The notes under the pieces: model-generated | The model's input: only the letters and a program-made list of their open reading frames with translations | Databases searched by the model: none | Told to the model about the DNA's origin: nothing | Program-made: the position numbers and the translations under genes | Source of the DNA: an uncultured Oscillospiraceae bacterium | GTDB lineage: Bacteria > Bacillota > Clostridia > Oscillospirales > Ruminococcaceae | DNA: 7,560 bases | Assembly (NCBI GenBank): GCA_900556525.1 | Contig: USOZ01000082.1 | Span: 1-7,560, forward strand | Direction: 5' to 3' | In this document: in pieces, positions 1-5,796 of the stretch | How positions within the stretch are numbered: position 1 is the stretch's first letter | How the letters are laid out: each line of letters opens with the position of its first letter

Positions 1-61
1 AAAAATAAGGCGAAAATTATCGGTATCGCTTCTGCGGCGGCAGTTGTCGCGGGCGGCGGAA
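1..61 (+). repeat. Inverted copy of 378-438 (left arm)
   Basis: Base i pairs with base 439-i. The first 52 bases are an exact reverse complement of 387-438, position 53 mismatches (G against the expected T), and 54-61 match again. On the plus strand it reads the same membrane helix (start KNKAKIIGIAS) as the minus-strand kinase. The spacer to the right arm is 316 bp of the Thr-rich coding region. The arm may extend beyond the window edge. Confidence 0.93.
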
Positions 62-1611
62 GTCACAGGCTTTGTCGTCGTGGTTGTCGCCTTTGTTGTG
101 GTCGTCGGAGTCGTAACCTTAGCTGTCGTCGTAGTTGTAGTCGTAACCTTAGCCGTAGTCGTGGTTGTAGTCGTCTTACCCTCGGTCGGCGCAGCCGTGG
201 TTTTCGCCGTTGTCTTTTTGGTAGTCTTGGCGGTCGTCTTTGCCGTAGTTTTCGAGTTTTTTTCCGTTTCTTTCGGAGTTGTCGTCACAGCCGCTTCTTC
301 GCTGTAATACGCGGCATTTCCGCCCGAAGTCGGAATTTCTCCGCCGCCCGACGAAAGCATAGCAACAGCGGTAATTATTCCGCCGACCGCGACAACTGCC
401 GCCGCAGAAGCGATACCGATAATTTTCGCCTTATTTTTATTTTTGGGAACTTCGGTCTGCGCCTGCGCTATTGCCGAGGTTTCCTGCACCGTAACGGCTG
501 TCGGCTGAACATTGTTCTCCCGAACGGTCTGAACCGTTTTCGGCAATTCTCCCTTGGCTGTCTGAGCGCCGCTGTCAGCCGTATTTTCCGCCTGCGCGGG
601 CGCTTCTTCCCTTTTATCTTCGGGAAGAACGATAGGCTTCGGCGCATAATTGATCTTTCTCAGCGCGTTGCGAAGCTCGAAAGCGTCCTGATAGCGGTCG
701 GCAATGCGAAGTTCCAGCGAATGTTCGATAACCTCCCAGAGCTGTCCCTCAATATCATATTTATTTGAAAGAAACTCCGCGTCGTCGTCCATTCGCGTCA
801 TGGGGTCATCTAAGCAGTCCTGCGTCAGCGCATAGTAAAGCGTAGCGCCGAACGAATAAATATCCGTCCAAGGTCCCTGCTTTCCGCGTTTCTGATATTG
901 TTCAAGCGGCGCGAAGCCCTGCTTTAATATTACTGACATACTTTTCGGGTTATCCGCGAGCACCTGCCGCGCCGCCCCGAAGTCTATGAGCTTTATGTTC
1001 CCGTCGCGGCAAATCATGATATTGTCGGGAGAAATGTCGCGGTGAAGAACATTTATGCTATGTGCGATTATAAGTGCGCCCGAAACATTATCCGCGATAA
1101 AAAGCGCCTCCTCGGGCGAGAGAACGCCGTACTTTGCAATGTAGCTTTTAAGCGTACAGCCGTCGAGCAGCTCCATTACAAAATAAGCCGTGTCATTTTC
1201 ATAGAAAAATTCGTAAACGCTCACGATAGCGGGATTTCCGTTAAAACGTGAAACAAGGCTTGCCTCCTCGTAGAATTTTTCAATGCCGTTTTTGAATACA
1301 GCCGCTTCTTCCGAATCCGTCATAACGACCGTGCAGCCGTCGCCGCCTCTAGCCGCAAGCGCGCTCGGATAGTATTCCTTTATCGCGACCTTTTTTTCAT
1401 TTTTTATATCGTAGGCGAGGTAGGTTATGCCGAAGCCGCCCTTTCCGATGACCTTTCCGACGATATATTTTCCGAGAAGCACGCTTCCTGCCGCAAGTAC
1501 GCCTACTTCCTCTCTCGCGCCTGCCTTTTCAAATCCGCAAAAGCGGCAAGGCTCGCTTTCTATTTCGCTGAGGCAGCATTCGCACAGCTTTTTTCCGTTA
1601 ATCTCAATCAT
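1..1611 (-). CDS. Zn-ribbon Ser/Thr protein kinase, membrane-bound, Thr-rich outer region (C-terminus missing)
   Basis: Eukaryotic-like (Hanks-type) kinase that should phosphorylate Ser/Thr of cytoplasmic proteins. The reading frame is open from ATG 1611 to the left edge (537 codons, no stop). Visible in order: Zn ribbon (Cys10, Cys12/13, Cys22, Cys25); Gly-rich loop GKGGFG 56-61; VAIK with Lys78; alpha-C Glu115/116; HRDISPDN 190-197; DFG 210-212; the APLEQY segment replacing APE; WTDIYS of helix F; a Gln/Glu/Ala-rich linker; a membrane helix 397-418 preceded by KNKNKAK (positive side inside); then a Thr/Lys-rich stalk 438-517. All catalytic residues are present, so it should be active. The start overlaps the upstream PP2C stop (ATGA, 1608-1611), which implies translational coupling. 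The last about 20 codons (61-1) read an inverted copy of the membrane-segment code and are probably not native; the true C-terminal end is unknown. Confidence 0.9.
   Translation of the reverse strand, partial: MIEINGKKLCECCLSEIESEPCRFCGFEKAGAREEVGVLAAGSVLLGKYIVGKVIGKGGFGITYLAYDIKNEKKVAIKEYYPSALAARGGDGCTVVMTDSEEAAVFKNGIEKFYEEASLVSRFNGNPAIVSVYEFFYENDTAYFVMELLDGCTLKSYIAKYGVLSPEEALFIADNVSGALIIAHSINVLHRDISPDNIMICRDGNIKLIDFGAARQVLADNPKSMSVILKQGFAPLEQYQKRGKQGPWTDIYSFGATLYYALTQDCLDDPMTRMDDDAEFLSNKYDIEGQLWEVIEHSLELRIADRYQDAFELRNALRKINYAPKPIVLPEDKREEAPAQAENTADSGAQTAKGELPKTVQTVRENNVQPTAVTVQETSAIAQAQTEVPKNKNKAKIIGIASAAAVVAVGGIITAVAMLSSGGGEIPTSGGNAAYYSEEAAVTTTPKETEKNSKTTAKTTAKTTKKTTAKTTAAPTEGKTTTTTTTAKVTTTTTTTAKVTTPTTTTKATTTTTKPVTSAARDNCRRRSDTDNFRLIF
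110..169 (-). repeat. Two tandem 30-bp units in the Thr-rich stalk
   Basis: 110-139 and 140-169 differ at only three positions and each encodes a ten-residue unit of the TTTTTTAKVT type on the minus strand. A second simple tract (TTAKTTAKTTKK type) lies at about 195-260. Such Thr-rich runs act as extended, often glycosylated wall-spanning linkers in Gram-positive surface proteins; that role here is inferred. Confidence 0.75.
378..438 (-). repeat. Right arm of the 61-bp inverted repeat, inside the kinase membrane-helix code
   Basis: This copy is in the native context: it encodes the membrane helix of the minus-strand kinase (residues about 392-412) in frame with both flanks. The left arm at 1-61 is therefore the displaced copy. 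Confidence 0.9.
1015..1047 (-). repeat. 33-bp catalytic-loop block shared in inverted orientation with 5764-5796
   Basis: The reverse complement of 1015-1047 equals 5764-5796 at 31 of 33 positions. Both encode VLHRDISPDNIM of the two kinases. The similarity probably reflects paralogy under strong protein constraint, but it gives the locus a long inverted near-repeat about 4.7 kb apart. Confidence 0.85.
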
Positions 1612-2507
1612 TCTTCCGCTCCTTGTAACGGTAAAACCGAATTATCGGAATAGTCCGACACACCGACGGTCACATCTTCCGTACCGACGTCTTTTAGAAG
1701 ATACATCAAACCCGCGCCGACAAGCATTCCCGCAGCCGCGATAAGTGCCGCAGCTGCGACAAGCGCCGCTTTTCTGTTTTTCTTTTTGGGTGTAGTTCCG
1801 CTGCCGCGCGCTTCTTCCGCGTGAATTATTCCGCATACGACCGAAAAATTATCACATTCACATTCCGAACGCTTCAGATGCCTGCGCAGCATATATTCCG
1901 CCCATTTTTCCGCCGACTCCGCTTTTAGCAGGTCGATTTCCATTTCGGCTTCATAGACGTATTCCCAAAAGCCGTCGCTGCAGATCAGAAAAGCGTCGCC
2001 GTTGCGCAGTTCGATAGCGTCATACTCTTTCGGCGGCTTAAGCTCCGCGTCGTTTCCGAGCGCTTTGAGCAGTTTTGAGCGATCCTCGTTATAACGTATC
2101 TGTTCCTCGGTCATCATTCCCGCGTCGACCGCCGCCTGACAAACGGAATGATCCTTCGTCCTGCAAAGCAGCCGACCGTTCCGGAAGAAATAGACCCTGC
2201 TGTCACCGACGTTCACATACCCGAATTTGCCGTCCTCGATAAACGCCGCCGCAACGGTGCTGCGTGAGTTGTTCCCGAGCGAATACACCGCCGCGTTTGC
2301 GCCGCTGAGGAGACAGGCGGGGGATTTCCCGAAAAAATCCCCGTAATTCTGCGAAATATAATTTACCGCGCACGCCGAAGCCTCTGCGCCGTTGCCGTGT
2401 CCGCCAAGTCCGTCGGCGACAACGAACGCATTTTCTCTGCAAAGCGTGCTGTCCTCATTTTCCGGATATTTTCCGCGGTTTGAATAGCTGAAACTGTCTA
2501 TATACAT
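1608..2507 (-). CDS. PP2C-type Ser/Thr phosphatase with C-terminal membrane anchor
   Basis: Metal-dependent (PPM/PP2C) phosphatase that removes phosphate from Ser/Thr residues and is the expected counterpart of the kinase encoded directly downstream. Visible motifs: NED 17-19, VADGLGGHG 30-38 (metal-binding Asp32), STVAAA 83-88, NVGDSRVYFFR 99-109, TKDHS 117-121, CSDGFWEY 176-183 (metal-binding Asp178) and DNFSVV 219-224. The core of about 230 residues is the usual size. It is followed by a basic KKKNRK stretch (241-246), a membrane helix at about 247-271 and a 28-residue acidic tail outside, which places the catalytic domain in the cytoplasm at the membrane. ATG 2507 has an AAGGA ribosome site 7 nt upstream. 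The stop overlaps the kinase start by 4 bp, so the two should be made together. All expected metal and catalytic residues are present. Confidence 0.93.
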   Translation of the reverse strand: MYIDSFSYSNRGKYPENEDSTLCRENAFVVADGLGGHGNGAEASACAVNYISQNYGDFFGKSPACLLSGANAAVYSLGNNSRSTVAAAFIEDGKFGYVNVGDSRVYFFRNGRLLCRTKDHSVCQAAVDAGMMTEEQIRYNEDRSKLLKALGNDAELKPPKEYDAIELRNGDAFLICSDGFWEYVYEAEMEIDLLKAESAEKWAEYMLRRHLKRSECECDNFSVVCGIIHAEEARGSGTTPKKKNRKAALVAAAALIAAAGMLVGAGLMYLLKDVGTEDVTVGVSDYSDNSVLPLQGAEE

Positions 2508-2525
2508 AAAATTTTCCTTAATCTC

Positions 2526-2539
2526 AGGCGTTTTCGCCT
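2526..2539 (-). other. Intercistronic hairpin before the membrane PP2C
   Basis: AGGCG-AAAA-CGCCT (minus strand) forms a perfect 5-bp stem with a 4-nt loop in the 43-bp gap between protease and PP2C, just upstream of the ribosome site. No U-tract follows in the transcript direction, so a terminator is unlikely; mRNA protection or tuning of translation is more plausible. Confidence 0.5.
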
Positions 2540-2550
2540 TTATTTATTAC

Positions 2551-3732
2551 TCAGAACTTTATCTGGAAAAGCTGGTCGCGGCTTCCGAGATAGAAATACT
2601 CGTCGCATTCGATTTTTGCGGGAACGTTTGGCTGGAGCTTTACTCCGCTTCCGAGGAATGTTCCGTAGCTCGAGCCCTTATCGGTTATAACATAGCCCTT
2701 GCCCTCGCGCACTATCTGGCAGTGAACGCCCGATATTCCCTGCGTGTTTACAGGGAAACACACATCGCAGGTCGCAGAGTTGCGCCCTATTGTAATAACG
2801 TCGTCGAAGTTGTAGCTTTTTCCGCTGAGAATGCCCGCAATGCAGACAATGACCGCGCCGCTCTTCGGCTTTTCGGGCGCTTTGACGTTACCCGTCTTGT
2901 TTCCCTTAGATTTTTTTACAATTACGATAATGATAACAACTGCCGCAGCGGCAACCAGAACTGCGCCCGCAATAATGATCACGGGTACAATATCGAACGT
3001 CAAGTCGGTAGAAAGCACATACCCCGTTTCGTCGCGGGTTATCAGCTTCAGAAGCTCGTCAATACACACCGCGTAGTTCTTTTTATCGCCGTTCGAGCGA
3101 AGCGTATTCGAGAAAGTGTTTATGCCGACAACTTCACCCTTGGAATTTACGAGAGGTCCGCCCGAATTGCCGCTTGCAATATCAACGTCGATCTCATAAA
3201 CGGAAACCATGGTGTTTCCCTTGTCTACATATGTCTGCTTTGAAATTCCGCCTTTGGTTATGGAAATGTCCGACTGGTCGAACGCGTGATAATCGCGCTC
3301 AAGAAGTCCTATTCCGGGGTATCCGAGCGCGGAAAATGTATCGTCGAGGTCAATATCCGACGAGGTGCAGATCTTCAGCGCCTTGCGTTCCGAAGTCGCT
3401 TCGGGCAGCTTCAGTACGGCAATATCCCTCGCCGTATCGTACACTACAATATTCGGAGCCATATACTTGTTCGCAGCCGCCGAAAAATAAACCACAGCGG
3501 TTGTTTTTGCGCCGGAATCGTCCGAAACAACGTGCGCGTTCGTGATAATATACTGCACGGGCTTATCCGGGTCGCCTATCGCGAACCCGCTTCCGCTTCC
3601 GTACGCCGTTTCTATGTAGACAACGCTTTCCTTTGCCTCGCTCGGAGAAAACGCCGAGCCGATAACGCACATCATCGTCGCAGCAACCGCAGCGGAAATG
3701 AACGCAGAAATAATTCTGAATGTTTTTTTCAT
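2551..3732 (-). CDS. Trypsin-like serine protease - membrane helix - FHA domain protein
   Basis: A predicted membrane protein with a protease outside and a phospho-Thr reader inside. Residues 1-28 form a signal peptide or signal anchor (KK-, hydrophobic run to about 27). A trypsin/HtrA-like domain spans about 35-232 with an intact triad: His67 in TNAHVV, Asp103 in ARDIAVL, Ser190 in SGNSGGPL. A membrane helix at 248-272 ends in KKSKGNK, so the following part should be cytoplasmic. The FHA domain is at about 293-393: GR 316-317, SGVH 334-337, SSYGTF 354-359, with the core Arg, Ser and His present. There is no PDZ domain, unlike classical HtrA. ATG 3732 is supported by GAGGAG (3740-3745), and the gene starts 35 bp after the soluble PP2C. 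Substrate is unknown. A plausible reading is that FHA binding to a phosphorylated partner (for example a kinase) is linked to the outer protease; direction of signalling is not shown. Confidence 0.92.
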   Translation of the reverse strand: MKKTFRIISAFISAAVAATMMCVIGSAFSPSEAKESVVYIETAYGSGSGFAIGDPDKPVQYIITNAHVVSDDSGAKTTAVVYFSAAANKYMAPNIVVYDTARDIAVLKLPEATSERKALKICTSSDIDLDDTFSALGYPGIGLLERDYHAFDQSDISITKGGISKQTYVDKGNTMVSVYEIDVDIASGNSGGPLVNSKGEVVGINTFSNTLRSNGDKKNYAVCIDELLKLITRDETGYVLSTDLTFDIVPVIIIAGAVLVAAAAVVIIIVIVKKSKGNKTGNVKAPEKPKSGAVIVCIAGILSGKSYNFDDVITIGRNSATCDVCFPVNTQGISGVHCQIVREGKGYVITDKGSSYGTFLGSGVKLQPNVPAKIECDEYFYLGSRDQLFQIKF

Positions 3733-3767
3733 GTCAATACTCCTCTATTCATTTTTGTGAATATTAT

Positions 3768-4556
3768 TCAGTTTTCAGAAAATCCGAGAATAACCGAAGT
3801 AAAATTGTCCTGATTTTCATATCCTTTTTTGAGGACTTCGGAAATGATCCGATCGGCAGCCGCCTGCGGATTATCCCTAAGAATAGCGGCAAGTTCGTCC
3901 TCTTCCAGTGCGTTGTAAACACCGTCGCTGCATATAAGCAGCTTATCGCCGTCGAGCGGCAGAAACGGCGTCACGTTCGTTTCCACATAAACCTCGCCGC
4001 TGTCGCCTATGTAATGCGTAAGCGCTGTTTTTCGCTTATCCTCCGCCGCTTCGTCGTAGGTAATTTCCCCGCGCAGCACCTCGTCGAGCAGGTCGGTCAG
4101 ATAGTCCGCGTCTTCGGTGACCTGCCAGAGCTTACCCGCGCGAAAAAGATAGATGCGGCTATCGCCCACAGAGCACCAGTACACCCCGTCATGCCTGCAA
4201 TACGCCATAGCGAGGGTCGAACCGCCGCCCGTCTGCATAGCGCAGGCGTTCCTGTTCATTTCGGCTGCGAGCGCTTTCAGGCGCAGCGGCACGGACTTCT
4301 CCGCCCCGAGCGCGGGAACTGCCGCAATGACCGACTGTACGGCGAAGGTGCTTATCTGCCTGCTGTCCGTAAGACCGCCCATTCCGTCGGCGACAATAGC
4401 GGCGAACCCGTTTTTGGCAACGTCTGCCTTTGCCAGCGACGAAAAACCGAAGCTGTCCTCCTGATACTCCCGTCTTCCGCGGTTCTGGGAGTTGCCGATA
4501 ACTATGCGCGATATACCCGTGCCCGAGATCGCGAGCTTTATTTCAAGTCCGCTCAT
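3768..4556 (-). CDS. Soluble PP2C-type Ser/Thr phosphatase
   Basis: Metal-dependent Ser/Thr phosphatase of 262 residues with no membrane segment, so probably cytosolic. Motifs: GRREYQED 27-34, VADGMGG 55-61 (Asp57), GGSTLAMA 111-118, CSVGDSRIYLFR 128-139, LICSDGVYNAL 207-217 (Asp211), QDNFTSVIL 249-257 (Asp250). It differs clearly from the second PP2C of the operon: the usual DHS after the GDSR strand is replaced by EDADY (148-152), and it is not membrane anchored, so the two are unlikely to be redundant. The ATG at 4556 lies 1 bp after the FHA stop (TGA-T-ATG) with no strong ribosome site of its own, which suggests translational coupling to the FHA gene. Confidence 0.93.
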   Translation of the reverse strand: MSGLEIKLAISGTGISRIVIGNSQNRGRREYQEDSFGFSSLAKADVAKNGFAAIVADGMGGLTDSRQISTFAVQSVIAAVPALGAEKSVPLRLKALAAEMNRNACAMQTGGGSTLAMAYCRHDGVYWCSVGDSRIYLFRAGKLWQVTEDADYLTDLLDEVLRGEITYDEAAEDKRKTALTHYIGDSGEVYVETNVTPFLPLDGDKLLICSDGVYNALEEDELAAILRDNPQAAADRIISEVLKKGYENQDNFTSVILGFSEN

Positions 4557-4557
4557 A

Positions 4558-5124
4558 TCAGTATATAAATTCGCCGTTGCAGAGACTTCTGAACACGAAC
4601 TTTGTCTCGCCGACTTCGAGAATGTTGTAATCCTTTATCTCCTCGGGCTGGAGCAGAATACTGTCATTGAGATAAATGTTGTTTTTACCCGCAGACGGCG
4701 AGATATAGAAGCGTCTTTTCCGCGCGTCGTATGTTATAACAGCGTCGCCCTCTTTTGAAGCAGCCTTGTCGAACGAAAGATTAACGTCGAAATCCGCGCC
4801 GCGTCCGATAATATTGCGTTCGCTGTGAATAACGAAAGACAGGCCTTTTTTCACGCCGTCGATAACGACGAGCCAGCCTCTTACGGGGTTTAATCCCGAA
4901 TCGGTAATGTTTAACGCGACCGTTGCGCTCATTTCCTTTTTCTGTTTCGGGCGCTCTTCGGCAGCAGGCTCGGCGGGCGCGTTAAGCGGCATTGTCTTTG
5001 GAAAAGACGGCTGTTCCACCGTATTAGCAAGCGGGCGCACGGAAGTATTCCCGCCGATTTGGCAATACGGACATTCTCCGTGCTTTGTTTCGTCATAAAT
5101 GTGACCATTTGAACACTGTTTCAT
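4558..5124 (-). CDS. Zn-ribbon FHA domain protein (first gene of minus operon)
   Basis: A 188-residue cytoplasmic protein. The N-terminus carries a small Zn-binding motif, C4-x3-H8 and C18-x2-C21 (NGH and CPYC), then a Pro/Ala/Glu-rich linker (about 30-68), then an FHA domain at about 80-184. The FHA shows IIGRG (core Arg) and ASKEG (core Ser) but lacks the usual His of the S-x-x-H motif; a KNNIYLND segment supplies the Asn-containing loop. FHA domains bind phospho-Thr peptides, so this may be an adaptor for the kinase products of the locus. ATG 5124 is set by AAGGAG (5134-5139) 9 nt upstream; no other start fits as well. It is the promoter-proximal gene and its stop is 1 bp from the next start. 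The missing His may weaken the fold or the binding, but this pattern can be normal in divergent FHA families. Confidence 0.88.
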   Translation of the reverse strand: MKQCSNGHIYDETKHGECPYCQIGGNTSVRPLANTVEQPSFPKTMPLNAPAEPAAEERPKQKKEMSATVALNITDSGLNPVRGWLVVIDGVKKGLSFVIHSERNIIGRGADFDVNLSFDKAASKEGDAVITYDARKRRFYISPSAGKNNIYLNDSILLQPEEIKDYNILEVGETKFVFRSLCNGEFIY

Positions 5125-5152
5125 TTTACAGCTCTCCTTATCAGTTATATTT

Positions 5153-5178
5153 ATTCAAAAATTAAACACTTTCTGAAT
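5153..5178 (-). other. Possible 5'-leader hairpin of the minus operon
   Basis: AUUCAGAAA / UUUUUGAAU gives a 9-bp stem with one G-U pair around an 8-nt loop, lying between the -10 box and the first ribosome site. It would be the first structure in the leader. AT-rich and short, so function is uncertain. Confidence 0.3.
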
Positions 5179-5190
5179 ATATTTTTCTTT

Positions 5191-5196
5191 ATTATA
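5191..5196 (-). promoter_or_regulatory. Candidate -10 box for the minus-strand operon
   Basis: TATAAT on the minus strand, about 67 nt upstream of the FHA start. No good -35 box is found: with a 17-bp spacer the hexamer is ACCAAT. The weak -35 and the palindrome next to it (5221-5232) would suit an activated promoter. Confidence 0.5.
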
Positions 5197-5220
5197 TCAT
5201 TTTAACTTATAGAATTGGTG

Positions 5221-5232
5221 TGCAAATTTGCA
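5221..5232. promoter_or_regulatory. 12-bp perfect palindrome, candidate operator
   Basis: TGCAAATTTGCA is a perfect palindrome in the 203-bp region between the divergent genes, adjoining the -35 position of the minus promoter and about 37 bp upstream of the plus -35 box. Between it and the plus -35 there are also small inverted repeats (GTCAA 5248-5252 with TTGAC 5269-5273; ATTGT 5254-5258 with ACAAT 5262-5266). A regulator such as the HTH protein at 7090-7494 could bind here; this is inference. Confidence 0.4.
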
Positions 5233-5268
5233 TTATTTTTTCAAAACGTCAACATTGTTTTACAATTA

Positions 5269-5297
5269 TTGACAAATAATCGTAAAAGCTGTATAAT
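5269..5297 (+). promoter_or_regulatory. Consensus vegetative promoter for the plus-strand kinase
   Basis: TTGACA (5269-5274) and TATAAT (5292-5297) are both perfect, with a 17-bp spacer. Transcription would start at about 5304, some 24 nt before the TTG start at 5328. Confidence 0.88.
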
Positions 5298-5317
5298 ATT
5301 TATATATTTGGAATGCG

Positions 5318-5323
5318 GGTGAT
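5318..5323 (+). promoter_or_regulatory. Ribosome site choosing the TTG start at 5328
   Basis: GGTGAT matches the 16S-complementary AGGAGGTGAT end and stands 4 nt before TTG 5328. An in-frame ATG at 5313 exists but lies about 9 nt from the expected transcript start and has no ribosome site. Confidence 0.5.
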
Positions 5324-5327
5324 AGGG

Positions 5328-5423
5328 TTGACGAAAAAAATTTGCGGTAATTGTTTTGCCAGAAGCAGCGGTAAAGTCTGCCATAGCTGCGGAAGCGCGC
5401 TTTCGCGCAGTACCGCAGAATAA
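5328..5423 (+). pseudogene. N-terminal Zn-ribbon fragment of the plus-strand kinase
   Basis: TTG 5328 begins MTKKICGNC followed by VCHSCGSALSR, a two-knuckle Zn ribbon (C-x2-C ... C-x2-C) like the start of the other kinase of the window. After the Arg at 5406-5408 the frame enters the inverted segment and stops at TAA 5421-5423. The promoter, leader and start are intact, so only a peptide of about 31 residues would be made as the sequence stands. It is the 5' piece of the gene that continues at about 5686. A GCGCG-CTTT-CGCGC hairpin (5395-5408) sits exactly at the break. Confidence 0.75.
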
Positions 5424-5689
5424 TCCTTCAGAGAAACGCCCTTGATATAGTCCATTGTGTAGTAGGCGGTTCCGTTCTGGCGGAAAACGTCGTGGATACC
5501 GAGAATTTCGGAACTTTCACTGAAGCGCGATATGAATTCCGCTTCCTGTGTGAATTTTATCATACCGGAGGAAAATTCCTCGGCGTTCAGAGACGTCATG
5601 GGTTCAACGTCAATATTATTGTGCGCGCGTATCGCGGTTCGTTCCGGATAATATTCCTTTACGGCGGCTGTTCGGTCGGTTTCTCGCGA
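5403..5689 (-). pseudogene. Inverted kinase N-lobe segment
   Basis: Read on the minus strand this stretch encodes RETDRTAAVKEYYPER (VAIK-like Lys and the family's KEYYP), FTQEAEFISRF (alpha-C with Glu), IHDVFRQNGTAYYTMDYIKG (beta-4/5 and hinge) and VSLKDYSAVLR. It aligns along its length with residues about 70-165 of the other kinase and ends just where the plus-strand C-lobe homology begins, so it is the missing middle of the plus-strand kinase in reverse. The Gly-rich loop that should precede it is nowhere in the window. A minus-strand ATG (5599) and open frame to 5300 exist, but codons left of about 5405 are only antisense of the Zn ribbon. Breakpoints are good to about 10-15 bp; TCGCG (5403-5407) and its inverse CGCGA (5685-5689) lie at the two ends. 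Confidence 0.82.
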
Positions 5690-5763
5690 TAACCGAAAGT
5701 CAGGCGGTCTACATTGCCGAAAGAATACTGACCGCGCTTCGCATAATACACGGCGGCGGAGTT

Positions 5764-5796
5764 CTTCACCGCGACATATCTCCCGACAATATAATG
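5764..5796 (+). repeat. 33-bp catalytic-loop block, inverted partner of 1015-1047
   Basis: Identical to the reverse complement of 1015-1047 at 31 of 33 bases; encodes VLHRDISPDNIM of the plus-strand kinase. Confidence 0.85.

Noticed and set aside
44..307. Val-rich plus-strand reading frame of 87 residues, looking like a membrane protein
   Set aside because: It is the antisense of the Thr codons (ACN read as GTN on the other strand) of the kinase stalk, with no ribosome site.
2526..2539. Rho-independent terminator between protease and PP2C
   Set aside because: The stem is short and is not followed by a U-tract in the transcript direction; the downstream gene has its own good ribosome site in the same operon.
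2722..3813. Several overlapping plus-strand frames
   Set aside because: All are antisense of the protease-FHA gene, which has a complete triad, signal peptide, FHA motif and ribosome site.
3720..4568. Long plus-strand frame of 282 residues
   Set aside because: It lies fully antisense to the soluble PP2C, whose motifs are complete; its sequence has no recognisable domain and is the usual shadow of GC-biased codons.
5300..5599. Minus-strand reading frame of 99 residues as a separate new gene
   Set aside because: Only its first part is kinase-like; the rest is antisense of the Zn ribbon and promoter leader. Kinase homology also extends upstream of its ATG to about 5689, so it is a piece of an inverted segment.
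5403..5689. Phase-variable invertible switch of the kinase
   Set aside because: Only 5-bp inverted identity is found at the ends, no recombinase is in the window, the Gly-rich loop is missing, and a simple flip cannot put both joins in frame.
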